Source: CAZBQG01 sp964493945
GTDB lineage: Bacteria; Pseudomonadota; Alphaproteobacteria; Rhodospirillales; UBA2165
NCBI GenBank assembly: GCA_964493945.1
Contig: CAZBQG010000015.1
Coordinates: 1-32,181 of the forward strand
Reading direction: 5' to 3'
Length of the DNA: 32,181 bases
Below the pieces are notes generated by a model. The model was given only the letters and a program-made list of their open reading frames with translations. It did no database searches and was not told where the DNA came from. Below are positions 8,978 through 16,137 of this stretch, piece by piece (position 1 is the stretch's first letter; each line of letters begins with the position of its first letter). The position numbers and the translations under genes were made by a program.

Positions 8978-9007
8978 TTGCCTCCCTGGCACTGCAAAGC
9001 TTATCAT
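8978..9007 (+). promoter_or_regulatory. Possible promoter of the tandem ubiD operon
   Basis: TTGCCT (8978-8983) and TATCAT (9002-9007; five of six to TATAAT) are separated by 18 bases in the 66-base divergent gap between iorAB and the first ubiD gene, about 30 bases before the ATG at 9038. The -35 match is only moderate. Confidence 0.35.
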
Positions 9008-9037
9008 GGAACCACCAGCCAAAGGGAGAGAGAACAA

Positions 9038-10510
9038 ATGTCATCAAGCGGGGGCGGCAATATCAGCCATAAGCTGACCTATGAGGGTCTGCGGGACTGG
9101 ATCACCGAAGCCGAACGTTTAGGCGAGCTCAAACATGTGACGGGTGCGGGCACGGACCGGGAAATCGGCATGGCGGTGGGGCTGGTCGCCGCCCACGAAA
9201 ACGCAGCCGCATTATTGTTTGACGAGGTGCCCGGTTATCCCAAGGGGTTCCGCATCCTGGCCAATCTGTTTGGCGGCAAGCGCAAAAACATGTCGCTGGG
9301 CTTCCCCACCGGTCTGGACAAGGTGGAGCTGAGCGACGCCTTCGCCGAAGTGTTCATGGATCAAGGTGATCTTATCCCGCCCAACGAGGTGGAGGGCGGG
9401 CCTATTTTCGAAAACATCCAACTGGGCGATGATGTGGACCTGGATGTCTTCCCCGCACCCCTTTGGCATGAAAAGGATGGCGGGCGTTATATCGGCACCG
9501 GCAGCTATCATGTGACCCGGGACCCGGAAACGGGCTGGGTCAATCTGGGCTGCTACCGGGTCATGCTCAAGGACAAGCAGACCGTGGCCCATAATGTGCT
9601 GCCCAGCCACCACGCCGATTACCACCGCCAGAAATATGAGGCCAAGGGCGAGAGGCTGCCCATGGCCATCGTGCTGGGCGGCGATCCCATGTGTTTTTTC
9701 ATGGGGGCCAGCGCGCTCGGCGAAGAGGTGGGCGAGTTTGAAATGGCAGGGCGCATGCGGGGACGCCCCATCGAACTGGTCAAGGGCAAGGTGACCGGGC
9801 TTCCGTTTCCGGCGGATGCGGAAATCGTTTTGGAAGGCTATCTGGATTCAAGCCGCATCGAGCCCGAAGGCCCCTTCGGCGATTGGACCGGAACCTACAC
9901 CGAAAAAGGCCGGCCCAATCCGGTGGTCGATATCAAGGCGGTCTATTACCGCAACGACCCCATCATGCTGGCCTTCATCCCGCAAAGCCTGCCCGATGAA
10001 TTTTCGCGCTTTTGCGCCATCCGCAGCTCGGCCCAGGTCAAGCGCGCCATTGCCGCCGCCGGCGTGCCCGATGTCAAGGAAGTCTGGTGCCACGAAATAG
10101 GCGCCGCACGTATGCTGATTGGCGTCTCCATCACGCAGCGCTATGCCGGGCACGCCAAGCAGGCAGGCCACGTGGCCTCCATGGTCAGGGCCAGTGCCGT
10201 CGGTAGCCGCTGGATCATCGTCACCGATGACGATGTGGATGTGGTCGATCTGGAAGAGCTGATCTATGCCGCGCTCACCCGGTCCGACCCGGCAACATCG
10301 GTGGATTGGATCACCAATGCGCCGGGGGCGCCGTCGGACCCCCGCCTTACGCCCTGGGACAGGAAGAAGCGCAACTTCGTCAATTCGCGCATGATTTTCG
10401 ATGCCTGCCGCCCTTTCCATTGGCGGGACGACTTCCCCGAACCCAACAAGCCAACCCTCGAAACCGCGCGGGACGCAGCCGAAATGTTCGGCTACTTGCT
10501 GAAAAAATAA
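9038..10510 (+). CDS. UbiD-family prenyl-FMN-dependent decarboxylase, copy 1
   Basis: This 490-residue protein is a UbiD-family enzyme, which reversibly decarboxylates aromatic or alpha,beta-unsaturated acids with prenylated FMN. The expected active-site residues fall at almost the Aspergillus Fdc1 numbering: N169, H192 and E233 for the metal/cofactor phosphate, and R174, E277 and D282 for catalysis (motif EGPFGDWTG). The last residue is Asp, as in E. coli UbiD, where Fdc1 has Glu. The ATG at 9038 was chosen because GGGAG precedes it and because its next residues (MSSSGGGNISHKLTY) line up with the downstream paralogue; a frame opening at 8978 adds 20 unrelated residues. It is followed after 13 bases by the paralogous copy 2, with well over half of residues identical by eye. 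Substrate unknown; the neighbours suggest a ring carboxylate. Confidence 0.93.
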   Translation: MSSSGGGNISHKLTYEGLRDWITEAERLGELKHVTGAGTDREIGMAVGLVAAHENAAALLFDEVPGYPKGFRILANLFGGKRKNMSLGFPTGLDKVELSDAFAEVFMDQGDLIPPNEVEGGPIFENIQLGDDVDLDVFPAPLWHEKDGGRYIGTGSYHVTRDPETGWVNLGCYRVMLKDKQTVAHNVLPSHHADYHRQKYEAKGERLPMAIVLGGDPMCFFMGASALGEEVGEFEMAGRMRGRPIELVKGKVTGLPFPADAEIVLEGYLDSSRIEPEGPFGDWTGTYTEKGRPNPVVDIKAVYYRNDPIMLAFIPQSLPDEFSRFCAIRSSAQVKRAIAAAGVPDVKEVWCHEIGAARMLIGVSITQRYAGHAKQAGHVASMVRASAVGSRWIIVTDDDVDVVDLEELIYAALTRSDPATSVDWITNAPGAPSDPRLTPWDRKKRNFVNSRMIFDACRPFHWRDDFPEPNKPTLETARDAAEMFGYLLKK

Positions 10511-10523
10511 AGGGAGGGAAATC

Positions 10524-11987
10524 ATGTCTTCAGGCGACAATATCCGACACAAATTGACTTATGGCGATTTGCGCGAATGGATCGAGGAAGCAACCCGCAT
10601 GGGCGAATTGCAAACCATCACCGGTGCCCCCTGGCAGCGTGAAATCGGCCTGGCCGCCAGCGTCATATCCCGATCTGAAACCGCCGATGCGGTTCTGTTC
10701 GACGAGATTCCGGGCTTCGACAAGGGCTTCCGTATTCTTACAAATATCTTCGGCGGCCAGCGCAAGAACATGTCGCTGGGCTTTCCCACCGAGCTTGGCA
10801 AGGTGGATCTGAGCGATGCCTATTGCGATGTTTTCGCCAGCGATAAGCCCCTGATCCCTCCCGTCGAGGTGGAGGATGGCCCCATTTTTGAGAACACCAT
10901 CACCGGCGACGAGGTGGATCTGGAAATGTTCCCCACGCCCCTCTGGCATGAAAAGGACGGCGGGCGTTATATCGGCACGGGCAGCTTTAACATCACCCGC
11001 GATCCCGATACGGGCTGGGTCAATTGCGGCAGTTACCGCCTGATGATCATGGACAACAAGACCGTCGGGCATAACGTGGTGCCCGGCCACCATGCCAGCG
11101 TGCATCTGAAGAAATATCAGGCCAGGGGCGAACGCATGCCCATGGTCATGGTGCTGGGCGGCGATCCCATGACCTTTTTCATGGCCTCCTCCATCGTGCC
11201 CGAAGGGGTGGGAGAGATGGATGTGGTGGGCCGCATGCGGGGCAAGCCCGTCGAAGTGGTCAAGGGCCCCATCACCGGCTTGCCCATCCCGGCCAATGCG
11301 GAAATCGCGCTGGAAGGTTATGTCAATCTGGACCGCATCGAGCCGGAAGGCCCCTTCGGTGACTGGACCGGCACCTATACCGAAAAAGGCCGGGTCGATC
11401 CGGTGGTGGATATCCAGGCCATCTATCACCGCAATGATCCCATCTTGCTGGGTTTCGTGCCGCAAGCCCTGCCCGACGAATTTTCCCGCTTTTTCGCGAT
11501 CACCCGGTCTGCCGTGCTCAAACGCGACATCAAAGCGGCCGGCGTGCCCGACGTGCAGGCAGCCTGGGCCCACGAAATCGGCGGCGCGCGCATCTTGTTC
11601 GGCGTCTCCATCAAGCAGCGCTATGCCGGGCATTCCAAACAAGCCGGACATGTGGCCTCCATGGTGGGGGCCAATAACGGCAACCGGTGGGTGATCGTCA
11701 CCGACGAAGACGTGGATGTGGTCAATCTGGAAGAGCTGATCTATGCCGCTCTTACAAGGTCGGATCCTGCCACCTCGGTCGACCTGATACGGGGCGCGCA
11801 AGGCTCCAAGGCAGATCCCCGTCTCAACCCCTGGGACCGGGACAGCGGCAATCACACCAATTCACGCCTGATCTTCGATGCCTGCCGCCCCTTCCATTGG
11901 CGCGACGAAGTGCCGGAACCGACCAAGCCCAGCGAGGAAACGGCAAGGGACGCCCAGGCCATGTTCGGCTATCTGTTGGAAGATTAA
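10524..11987 (+). CDS. UbiD-family prenyl-FMN-dependent decarboxylase, copy 2
   Basis: This 487-residue UbiD-family protein is a tandem paralogue of the gene just upstream. The cofactor and catalytic residues are kept: N167, R172, H190, E231, E275 and D280, with EGPFGDWTGTYTEKGR identical to copy 1. A strong AGGGAGG precedes the ATG. The two copies differ most in residues 100-130 and around the segment after H190 (SIVPEGVGEMDVV against SALGEEVGEFEMA), so substrate or partner roles could have diverged. Adjacent UbiD paralogues encode subunits of one complex in some systems, such as phenylphosphate carboxylase, so a hetero-oligomer is possible. The reaction is decarboxylation (or carboxylation) of an unsaturated or aromatic acid. 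It ends 74 bases before the end of the convergent ArsR gene, with no clear terminator between. Confidence 0.93.
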   Translation: MSSGDNIRHKLTYGDLREWIEEATRMGELQTITGAPWQREIGLAASVISRSETADAVLFDEIPGFDKGFRILTNIFGGQRKNMSLGFPTELGKVDLSDAYCDVFASDKPLIPPVEVEDGPIFENTITGDEVDLEMFPTPLWHEKDGGRYIGTGSFNITRDPDTGWVNCGSYRLMIMDNKTVGHNVVPGHHASVHLKKYQARGERMPMVMVLGGDPMTFFMASSIVPEGVGEMDVVGRMRGKPVEVVKGPITGLPIPANAEIALEGYVNLDRIEPEGPFGDWTGTYTEKGRVDPVVDIQAIYHRNDPILLGFVPQALPDEFSRFFAITRSAVLKRDIKAAGVPDVQAAWAHEIGGARILFGVSIKQRYAGHSKQAGHVASMVGANNGNRWVIVTDEDVDVVNLEELIYAALTRSDPATSVDLIRGAQGSKADPRLNPWDRDSGNHTNSRLIFDACRPFHWRDEVPEPTKPSEETARDAQAMFGYLLED

Positions 11988-12061
11988 AGGTCGTAGGAGT
12001 GCGGGAAGGTGGGTTCCGGCGAAGGCAAATACGATACGGTCGATGGAAATGATATTTTTCC

Positions 12062-12379
12062 TTATCTCTGGTGGGGATCAAAGCCCGGTGGGCAGAAAAT
12101 TCCGTAGAGGGTTTCCAGGATTTTGGCCGCGTTAGGATCGGCCAGCGAATAGTAAATGGTCTGGGATTCCCGGCGGGTCTTGACCATTTCCTTTTCGCGC
12201 AGGATGGCCAGATGCTGGGACAGGGCAGACTGGCTGAGCCCGACCACGGGCTCCAACTGCCCAACCGAAAGTTCGCCACCCGTCAATAGACACAAGATCA
12301 TCAGCCGCTTCTCATTGCTCATGGTTCGAAGGAGCTGGGTAGCCTGTGTTGCCGATTTTTCAAAATCCCCTATATTCAT
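12062..12379 (-). CDS. ArsR-family repressor of the SqrR/BigR persulfide-sensor type
   Basis: This 105-residue winged-helix repressor has the ArsR core: SNEKRLMILCLL, then the recognition region VGLSQSALSQHLAILRE (about residues 46-62) and the wing (RRESQTIYYSL). Two cysteines, C30 (ILCLL) and C96 (GIFCPP), are 66 residues apart. That is the spacing of the paired cysteines in SqrR (C41/C107) and BigR (C42/C108), which form a tetrasulfide or disulfide link on exposure to persulfide and release DNA. Metal-site motifs such as CVCDL are absent. The start at 12379 was chosen because the protein then has family length; the open frame extending upstream to 12862 is antisense to the RND remnant. It faces that remnant across a short gap holding a perfect dyad. 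The ancestral role was probably sulfide- or persulfide-responsive control of the adjacent transporter operon. Confidence 0.88.
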   Translation of the reverse strand: MNIGDFEKSATQATQLLRTMSNEKRLMILCLLTGGELSVGQLEPVVGLSQSALSQHLAILREKEMVKTRRESQTIYYSLADPNAAKILETLYGIFCPPGFDPHQR

Positions 12380-12387
12380 ATTTACTA

Positions 12388-12405
12388 ATTTAGTTTTATC
12401 TAAAT
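12388..12405. promoter_or_regulatory. Perfect 18-bp dyad between arsR and the RND remnant, candidate operator
   Basis: ATTTAG (12388-12393) and CTAAAT (12400-12405) are perfect inverted six-base arms around the AT-rich spacer TTTTAT. The dyad starts nine bases upstream of the repressor's start codon and runs into the first codon of the RND remnant, the usual place for an autoregulatory ArsR operator. Binding is inferred. Confidence 0.6.
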
Positions 12406-12875
12406 GGGCATCGCCTTCGCAGCCGCCATCCTGGCCATTTTTATTGGTGGTGGGCCAGTTCGGAAGTTTCCGCCTTCCCCTGGTCATTCTGGTGCCCGTG
12501 CCCCTGGCCCTGATCGGTATCGTCTGCGGCCATTGGCTGTTCGACGCGCCCTTTACCCCCACCTCCATGATCGGCTTTATTGCTTTGGCCGGAATCATCG
12601 TGCGTAATTCCATCCTGCTGGTCGATTTCATCCGCCGCCGGCAAGGGTCCGGCACAGCACTTCGCCAGGCGTTGCTGGACGCCGGCGCCATCCGCTTCAA
12701 ACCCATCTTCCTGACCGCCATGGCCACCATGATTGGCGCCGCATTCATCCTGACCGATCCCATTTTCCAGGGGTTGGCTCTGTCACTTGTTTTCGGGCTG
12801 GCTTCCTCAACAGCGCTCACTTTGCTGGTCATTCCCGCCATATATGTGTGGCTTCGGGACAACGGAATAGCCTAG
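12404..12875 (+). pseudogene. C-terminal remnant of an RND efflux transporter
   Basis: Only the last part of a roughly 1000-residue RND (AcrB-like) inner-membrane pump remains. The first 11-12 codons after the ATG at 12404 read GIAFAAAILAIF in one frame. A one- or two-base indel at about 12437-12443 moves the reading to the next frame, which continues LLVVGQFGSFRLPL, then the conserved helix GIIVRNSILLVDF, the PIFLTAMATMIGAAF segment and a last helix ending at the TAG (12873-12875). The N-terminal pump domains and any membrane-fusion partner are absent. The repressor's dyad abuts the remnant directly, so a deletion seems to have removed most of the pump. SqrR/BigR-like repressors commonly sit beside such transporters, so gene and regulator probably belonged together. 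A functional peptide is unlikely. Confidence 0.82.
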
Positions 12876-12886
12876 AGCCTTGACTT

Positions 12887-12925
12887 AAACCGCTAATCTG
12901 CCAAGTTTTGGCAAAAGTGCGGTTT
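12887..12925. promoter_or_regulatory. Nested inverted repeats upstream of the aldolase-ubiD operon
   Basis: An outer pair AAACCGC (12887-12893) / GCGGTTT (12919-12925) encloses an inner palindrome TGCCAA-GTT-TTGGCA (12899-12913). Both are perfect. The structure ends nine bases before the GGGAGG ribosome site of the aldolase gene. It could be an operator or a 5' leader hairpin; a TTGACT at 12880-12885 has no convincing -10 partner. Confidence 0.5.
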
Positions 12926-12945
12926 GAAATTGGGAGGTTTCTATC

Positions 12946-13671
12946 ATGGCGGACGAAAAACCGTCCTTGGCCGAGTGCCTAGACGAGTTGGTCAGCGCCA
13001 ACCATATCCTGGCCAACGAGAATGTGGTCGATGCCTATGGCCATATCAGCTCGCGTCACCCGGACAACCCGGAACGCTACCTGATGTCCCGGTCCCGCAG
13101 TCCCGGCGTGGTGGAGGCCAACGACATTCAGGAATTCGATCTGGATGGAAATTTGATCGGCGACGACGAACGCAGCCCCTATCTGGAGCGCTATATCCAC
13201 GGCGCCATTATGAAGGTGCGGGGCGATGTGGGCTCTGTCGTCCATGCCCATTCCGATGACGTCATGCCCTTTTCGGTAAGCGATGTGCCCATGCGGGCCA
13301 TCGTCCATACAGGCGCCGTCCTGGGCACCAGCGTACCCAATTGGGATTTGCGGCACAAATTCGGCGAGTTGGCGCAATTGGTGGTCGATATGGAACAAGG
13401 GGGCGATCTGGCCCGGGTGATGGGCGAAGGCTCCGTCTGTCTTATGCGCGGCCACGGCCTTGTCGTCGCCGCCCCGTCGGTCAAGGCATCGGTGATGATT
13501 TCCATCTACACCATGGTCAATGCCCGCCTTTTGCTGGAAGCCCTGCGCCTGGGCGGCAATCTGGAATATTTGACCGACATGGAAATCGAGAAACACCGCG
13601 CGGTGATGATCAGCCCCTATTCCATCGCGCGGGCCTGGGAATTCTGGCTGAGGCGGGCCGAACAAGGCTGA
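12946..13671 (+). CDS. Class II aldolase/adducin-family protein, probable lyase or decarboxylase
   Basis: This 241-residue protein has the zinc site of class II aldolases: H100 and H102 (HAHSDD), H170 (RGHG) and the catalytic-region acid E81, 19 residues before H100 as in fuculose-phosphate aldolase (E73/H92/H94/H155). The N-terminal segment (YGHISSRHPDNPERYLMSR) is typical of the family. Members cleave C-C bonds beside a carbonyl, and some in aromatic pathways decarboxylate dihydroxyphthalates or similar acids. It leads an operon with the third UbiD and a 2-hydroxyacid dehydrogenase, which argues for an aromatic or keto-acid substrate rather than a sugar phosphate. The ATG is preceded by GGGAGG at eight bases. 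The nested inverted repeats immediately upstream probably control the operon. The substrate is not known. Confidence 0.88.
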   Translation: MADEKPSLAECLDELVSANHILANENVVDAYGHISSRHPDNPERYLMSRSRSPGVVEANDIQEFDLDGNLIGDDERSPYLERYIHGAIMKVRGDVGSVVHAHSDDVMPFSVSDVPMRAIVHTGAVLGTSVPNWDLRHKFGELAQLVVDMEQGGDLARVMGEGSVCLMRGHGLVVAAPSVKASVMISIYTMVNARLLLEALRLGGNLEYLTDMEIEKHRAVMISPYSIARAWEFWLRRAEQG

Positions 13672-13693
13672 GGGCTGAGGAGGAGCAAAGACA

Positions 13694-15067
13694 ATGGCTC
13701 GAAAATATCTGGGAGATTTGGGCAAGATCGTTACGCGGCTGGATAAGCGGGGCCGCCTGACGCGGGTCAAATCGGAAGTGGATCCGCGCTATGAGCTGGC
13801 GGCCATCGCGGCCAAGCTGGAAGGCAGCCCGTCGGCGGTTTTGTTTGAAAAAGTCAAGGGCTTCAAGGAGCCGGTCTTCACCGGGCTTTATTGGTCCAGG
13901 GAACTTTTGTCCGATCTGATGGGCTGCGAGGAAAAGGAATTATCCAAATTCGTCGCCGACCGCATATCGGATTGGTCCACCGACCCAATGCCGCCGGCAG
14001 TGGCCAAGACGGGCCCGGTCAAACAGGTGGCCATGAACGAACCCGACGTGACCAAGCTGCCGGTCCCGGTCCACGCCTTGCGGGACGGCGGGCGCTATTT
14101 CGATGTGGCCGTGCTAATCACCAAGGACCCGGATACGGGAGTGCGTAACGCATCCGTCCACCGGGTCATGGTCATCAACGAAACCACCATGTCGCTGCTG
14201 ATCGATCCCGGCCGGCATCTGGGGGTTTATCTGGAAAAGGCACGGAAGAAGAAACAGCATCTGCCCTTCACCCTTAATGTGGGCGTCGGCCCCGGTGTCT
14301 ATTTCGCGGGCGCCACGCCGCCGGGCGCGGCACCAGCCAACACAGACGAGCTGGGCATCGCCAGCGAGTTTGAAGGCGCGCCCCTGGAATTGGTGCGGGG
14401 CAACACCTCCAATGTGGAGATGGTGGCCAATGCCAGCTATGCGCTGGAATGCGACCTGCTCCATGACAGCGTACTGGGCGAAGGCCCATTTGCCGAAGTC
14501 ACCGGGCTTTATGCGTCGCGCGCACCACGCCAGCATGTGCGCATCAAGGCCATCCACCACCGGCGCAACCCGGTCTTCCACACATTATTGTCCGGCGTCG
14601 AAGTGTTCAATTCGGCTGGGCTTCTGGCCGAGGGGCATTTGCAGGTGCAGCTTCCAAAACAGGTCCCAGGCATTCTGGATGTCTATATGAGCCATGGCGG
14701 CTGCGGCGTGTTTCACGCCATCATTCAGATGTCGCCGACCCAGTCGGGCTGGCCCAAAAACGCCATCATGGCCGCCTTCGCCGCCTTCAACATGCTCAAA
14801 TTCGTCACCGTGGTGGATGAGGATGTGGATATCCGCAATGCGGGCGATGTGGAGTGGGCCATGGCCAACCGTCTGATCCCGTCTACCGGCATCGTCCAGG
14901 TGGACGCCGCCTTCGGCCTGGGTCTCAACCCGTCTTTTCCGGACAATATGGGCACCAAGGTGGGCTTCGATTGCACCCGCGCCTTCCCCCATCAACCGAA
15001 AGACGACCGGGTCGCCTTCCAGGATGTGACGCTGAGCGATTACAAGATCACCTACGGCGATAAATAG
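13694..15067 (+). CDS. UbiD-family decarboxylase, divergent third copy
   Basis: This 457-residue UbiD-family protein is much less like the other two copies than they are to each other. The site residues remain: N152, R157 and H175 at the same +5 and +23 spacing as the other copies, E219, and the catalytic E263 and E268 in EGPFAEVTG. The first acid loop reads GPFAE where the tandem copies read GPFGD, so the second acid is Glu as in Fdc1 and the preceding Gly is Ala. A GAGGAGG precedes the ATG. Its stop TAG shares its last base with the GTG start of the hydroxyacid dehydrogenase, so the two are coupled. It probably decarboxylates a different acid from copies 1 and 2, perhaps one made or used by the aldolase and dehydrogenase. 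Confidence 0.92.
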   Translation: MARKYLGDLGKIVTRLDKRGRLTRVKSEVDPRYELAAIAAKLEGSPSAVLFEKVKGFKEPVFTGLYWSRELLSDLMGCEEKELSKFVADRISDWSTDPMPPAVAKTGPVKQVAMNEPDVTKLPVPVHALRDGGRYFDVAVLITKDPDTGVRNASVHRVMVINETTMSLLIDPGRHLGVYLEKARKKKQHLPFTLNVGVGPGVYFAGATPPGAAPANTDELGIASEFEGAPLELVRGNTSNVEMVANASYALECDLLHDSVLGEGPFAEVTGLYASRAPRQHVRIKAIHHRRNPVFHTLLSGVEVFNSAGLLAEGHLQVQLPKQVPGILDVYMSHGGCGVFHAIIQMSPTQSGWPKNAIMAAFAAFNMLKFVTVVDEDVDIRNAGDVEWAMANRLIPSTGIVQVDAAFGLGLNPSFPDNMGTKVGFDCTRAFPHQPKDDRVAFQDVTLSDYKITYGDK

Positions 15068-16047
15068 TGCTTAGGGTTGTTGTTACAAACCCCAACCGCA
15101 AGCACCGTAGAAGCCTGACCGAGCAGATGCTGGGCGGCAAATGCGATCTGATATTCCTGGCCGATCTGGCGGGTAATGAAAGGCGTGACGCGCTGGCCCG
15201 GGCCGAGCTGCTCCTCGGCGGCAATCTGCGCGTCGAGCTAAGCGCCGAAGAAGGGGCGCTTATGCAAAATCTCCGCTTTGTCCAGCTTACCAGCGCGGGC
15301 ATCGATCATGTTCCCTTTTCCATTCTGCCCGCCGGCGTTCCCGTCGCCTGCTCCAGAGGCGCCAGCGCCCGGACCATGGCCGAACATATCCTGGCCATGA
15401 CCCTGGCCTGTTCGCGCCGTCTTTTGATCGAACACCACAAGATGATCGAGGGCGAATTCAACCAGATGAAATCGGGCAACCGCATCCTTGAGGGCGGTAC
15501 GGCGGCTATCATCGGTTTGGGTGGCGTCGGACGCGCCGTGGTGCCCTTGTTCCGCGCCTTCGGCATGAAAGTCATGGGCATCAACCGGATCGGAACCAGC
15601 GAGCCGGGTGTGGATTTCATGGGCACTTCGAAGGATCTGAAAAAAGTCCTGGGAGAAACAGATGTGATCGCCGTCTGCCTTGCCCTGACACAGCACACCG
15701 AGGGCATGATTGGCGCGCGGGAGCTCGCCTGGTGCAAGCCCGACGCCATTCTCATAAATGTGTCCAGGGGCGAGGTGTTGGACGAGACGGCACTTTATGA
15801 ACATCTCCTGGCCCATCCAAACTTCTATGCCGGCCTGGATGCCTGGTGGGTAGAGCCCGTACGCCATGGCGAGTTCCGCATGAAGCATGATTTTTTAAAG
15901 CTGCCCAATCTGGTGAGCTCGCCGCACAATTCCTCGCAAGGCGACGACGAGGATCCAGGGTTCCACACAACGCTGCAAAATGTGCTGCGGGTCCTGGGCG
16001 GCCACGCGCCCCGCAATCTGGTCCATGAGGATAAAAAGCTCTACTGA
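15067..16047 (+). CDS. D-isomer-specific 2-hydroxyacid dehydrogenase, probably NADP-dependent
   Basis: This 326-residue protein interconverts a 2-keto acid and a D-2-hydroxy acid. The nucleotide motif GLGGVG lies at about residues 150-155. The catalytic Arg, Glu and His are R234 (NVSRGEV), E263 (WWVEP) and H287 (SSPHNS). At the end of the second Rossmann strand the residues are INRIG, with no Asp; NAD-specific members have Asp there, so NADP(H) is more likely. The start is a GTG overlapping the ubiD stop by one base. It closes the aldolase-ubiD-dehydrogenase operon. Pairing with an aldolase suggests it reduces or oxidises a keto acid released by C-C cleavage, for example glyoxylate or an aryl-keto acid; this is inference. 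Confidence 0.88.
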   Translation: MLRVVVTNPNRKHRRSLTEQMLGGKCDLIFLADLAGNERRDALARAELLLGGNLRVELSAEEGALMQNLRFVQLTSAGIDHVPFSILPAGVPVACSRGASARTMAEHILAMTLACSRRLLIEHHKMIEGEFNQMKSGNRILEGGTAAIIGLGGVGRAVVPLFRAFGMKVMGINRIGTSEPGVDFMGTSKDLKKVLGETDVIAVCLALTQHTEGMIGARELAWCKPDAILINVSRGEVLDETALYEHLLAHPNFYAGLDAWWVEPVRHGEFRMKHDFLKLPNLVSSPHNSSQGDDEDPGFHTTLQNVLRVLGGHAPRNLVHEDKKLY

Positions 16048-16059
16048 GCCCAACCCGCA

Positions 16060-16088
16060 TTGAACAGCAAGGCCAGCGGTGTTATAGT
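16060..16088 (+). promoter_or_regulatory. Sigma70-like promoter of the ABC importer operon
   Basis: TTGAAC (16060-16065) and TATAGT (16083-16088) are separated by exactly 17 bases, about 50 bases before the ATG of the binding-protein gene. Both hexamers are good matches. Confidence 0.6.
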
Positions 16089-16097
16089 GGAACCCAG

Positions 16098-16117
16098 AAT
16101 GAAACGTTTAGTTCATT
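16098..16117. promoter_or_regulatory. Inverted repeat just downstream of the importer promoter, candidate operator
   Basis: AATGAA (16098-16103) and TTCATT (16112-16117) are perfect inverted arms around eight bases, and the palindrome AAACGTTT (16102-16109) lies between and partly over them. The site sits at about the expected transcription start, where a repressor would block initiation. The binding protein is unknown. Confidence 0.4.
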
Positions 16118-16137
16118 ACCTTTATGGGAGGTAGGTC

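Noticed and set aside
10530..11855. A 441-codon open frame antisense to the second ubiD gene
   Set aside because: Its composition is that of a shadow frame (rich in His, Gly, Asp and Ala with no family pattern), while the sense frame has all UbiD active-site residues and a strong ribosome site.
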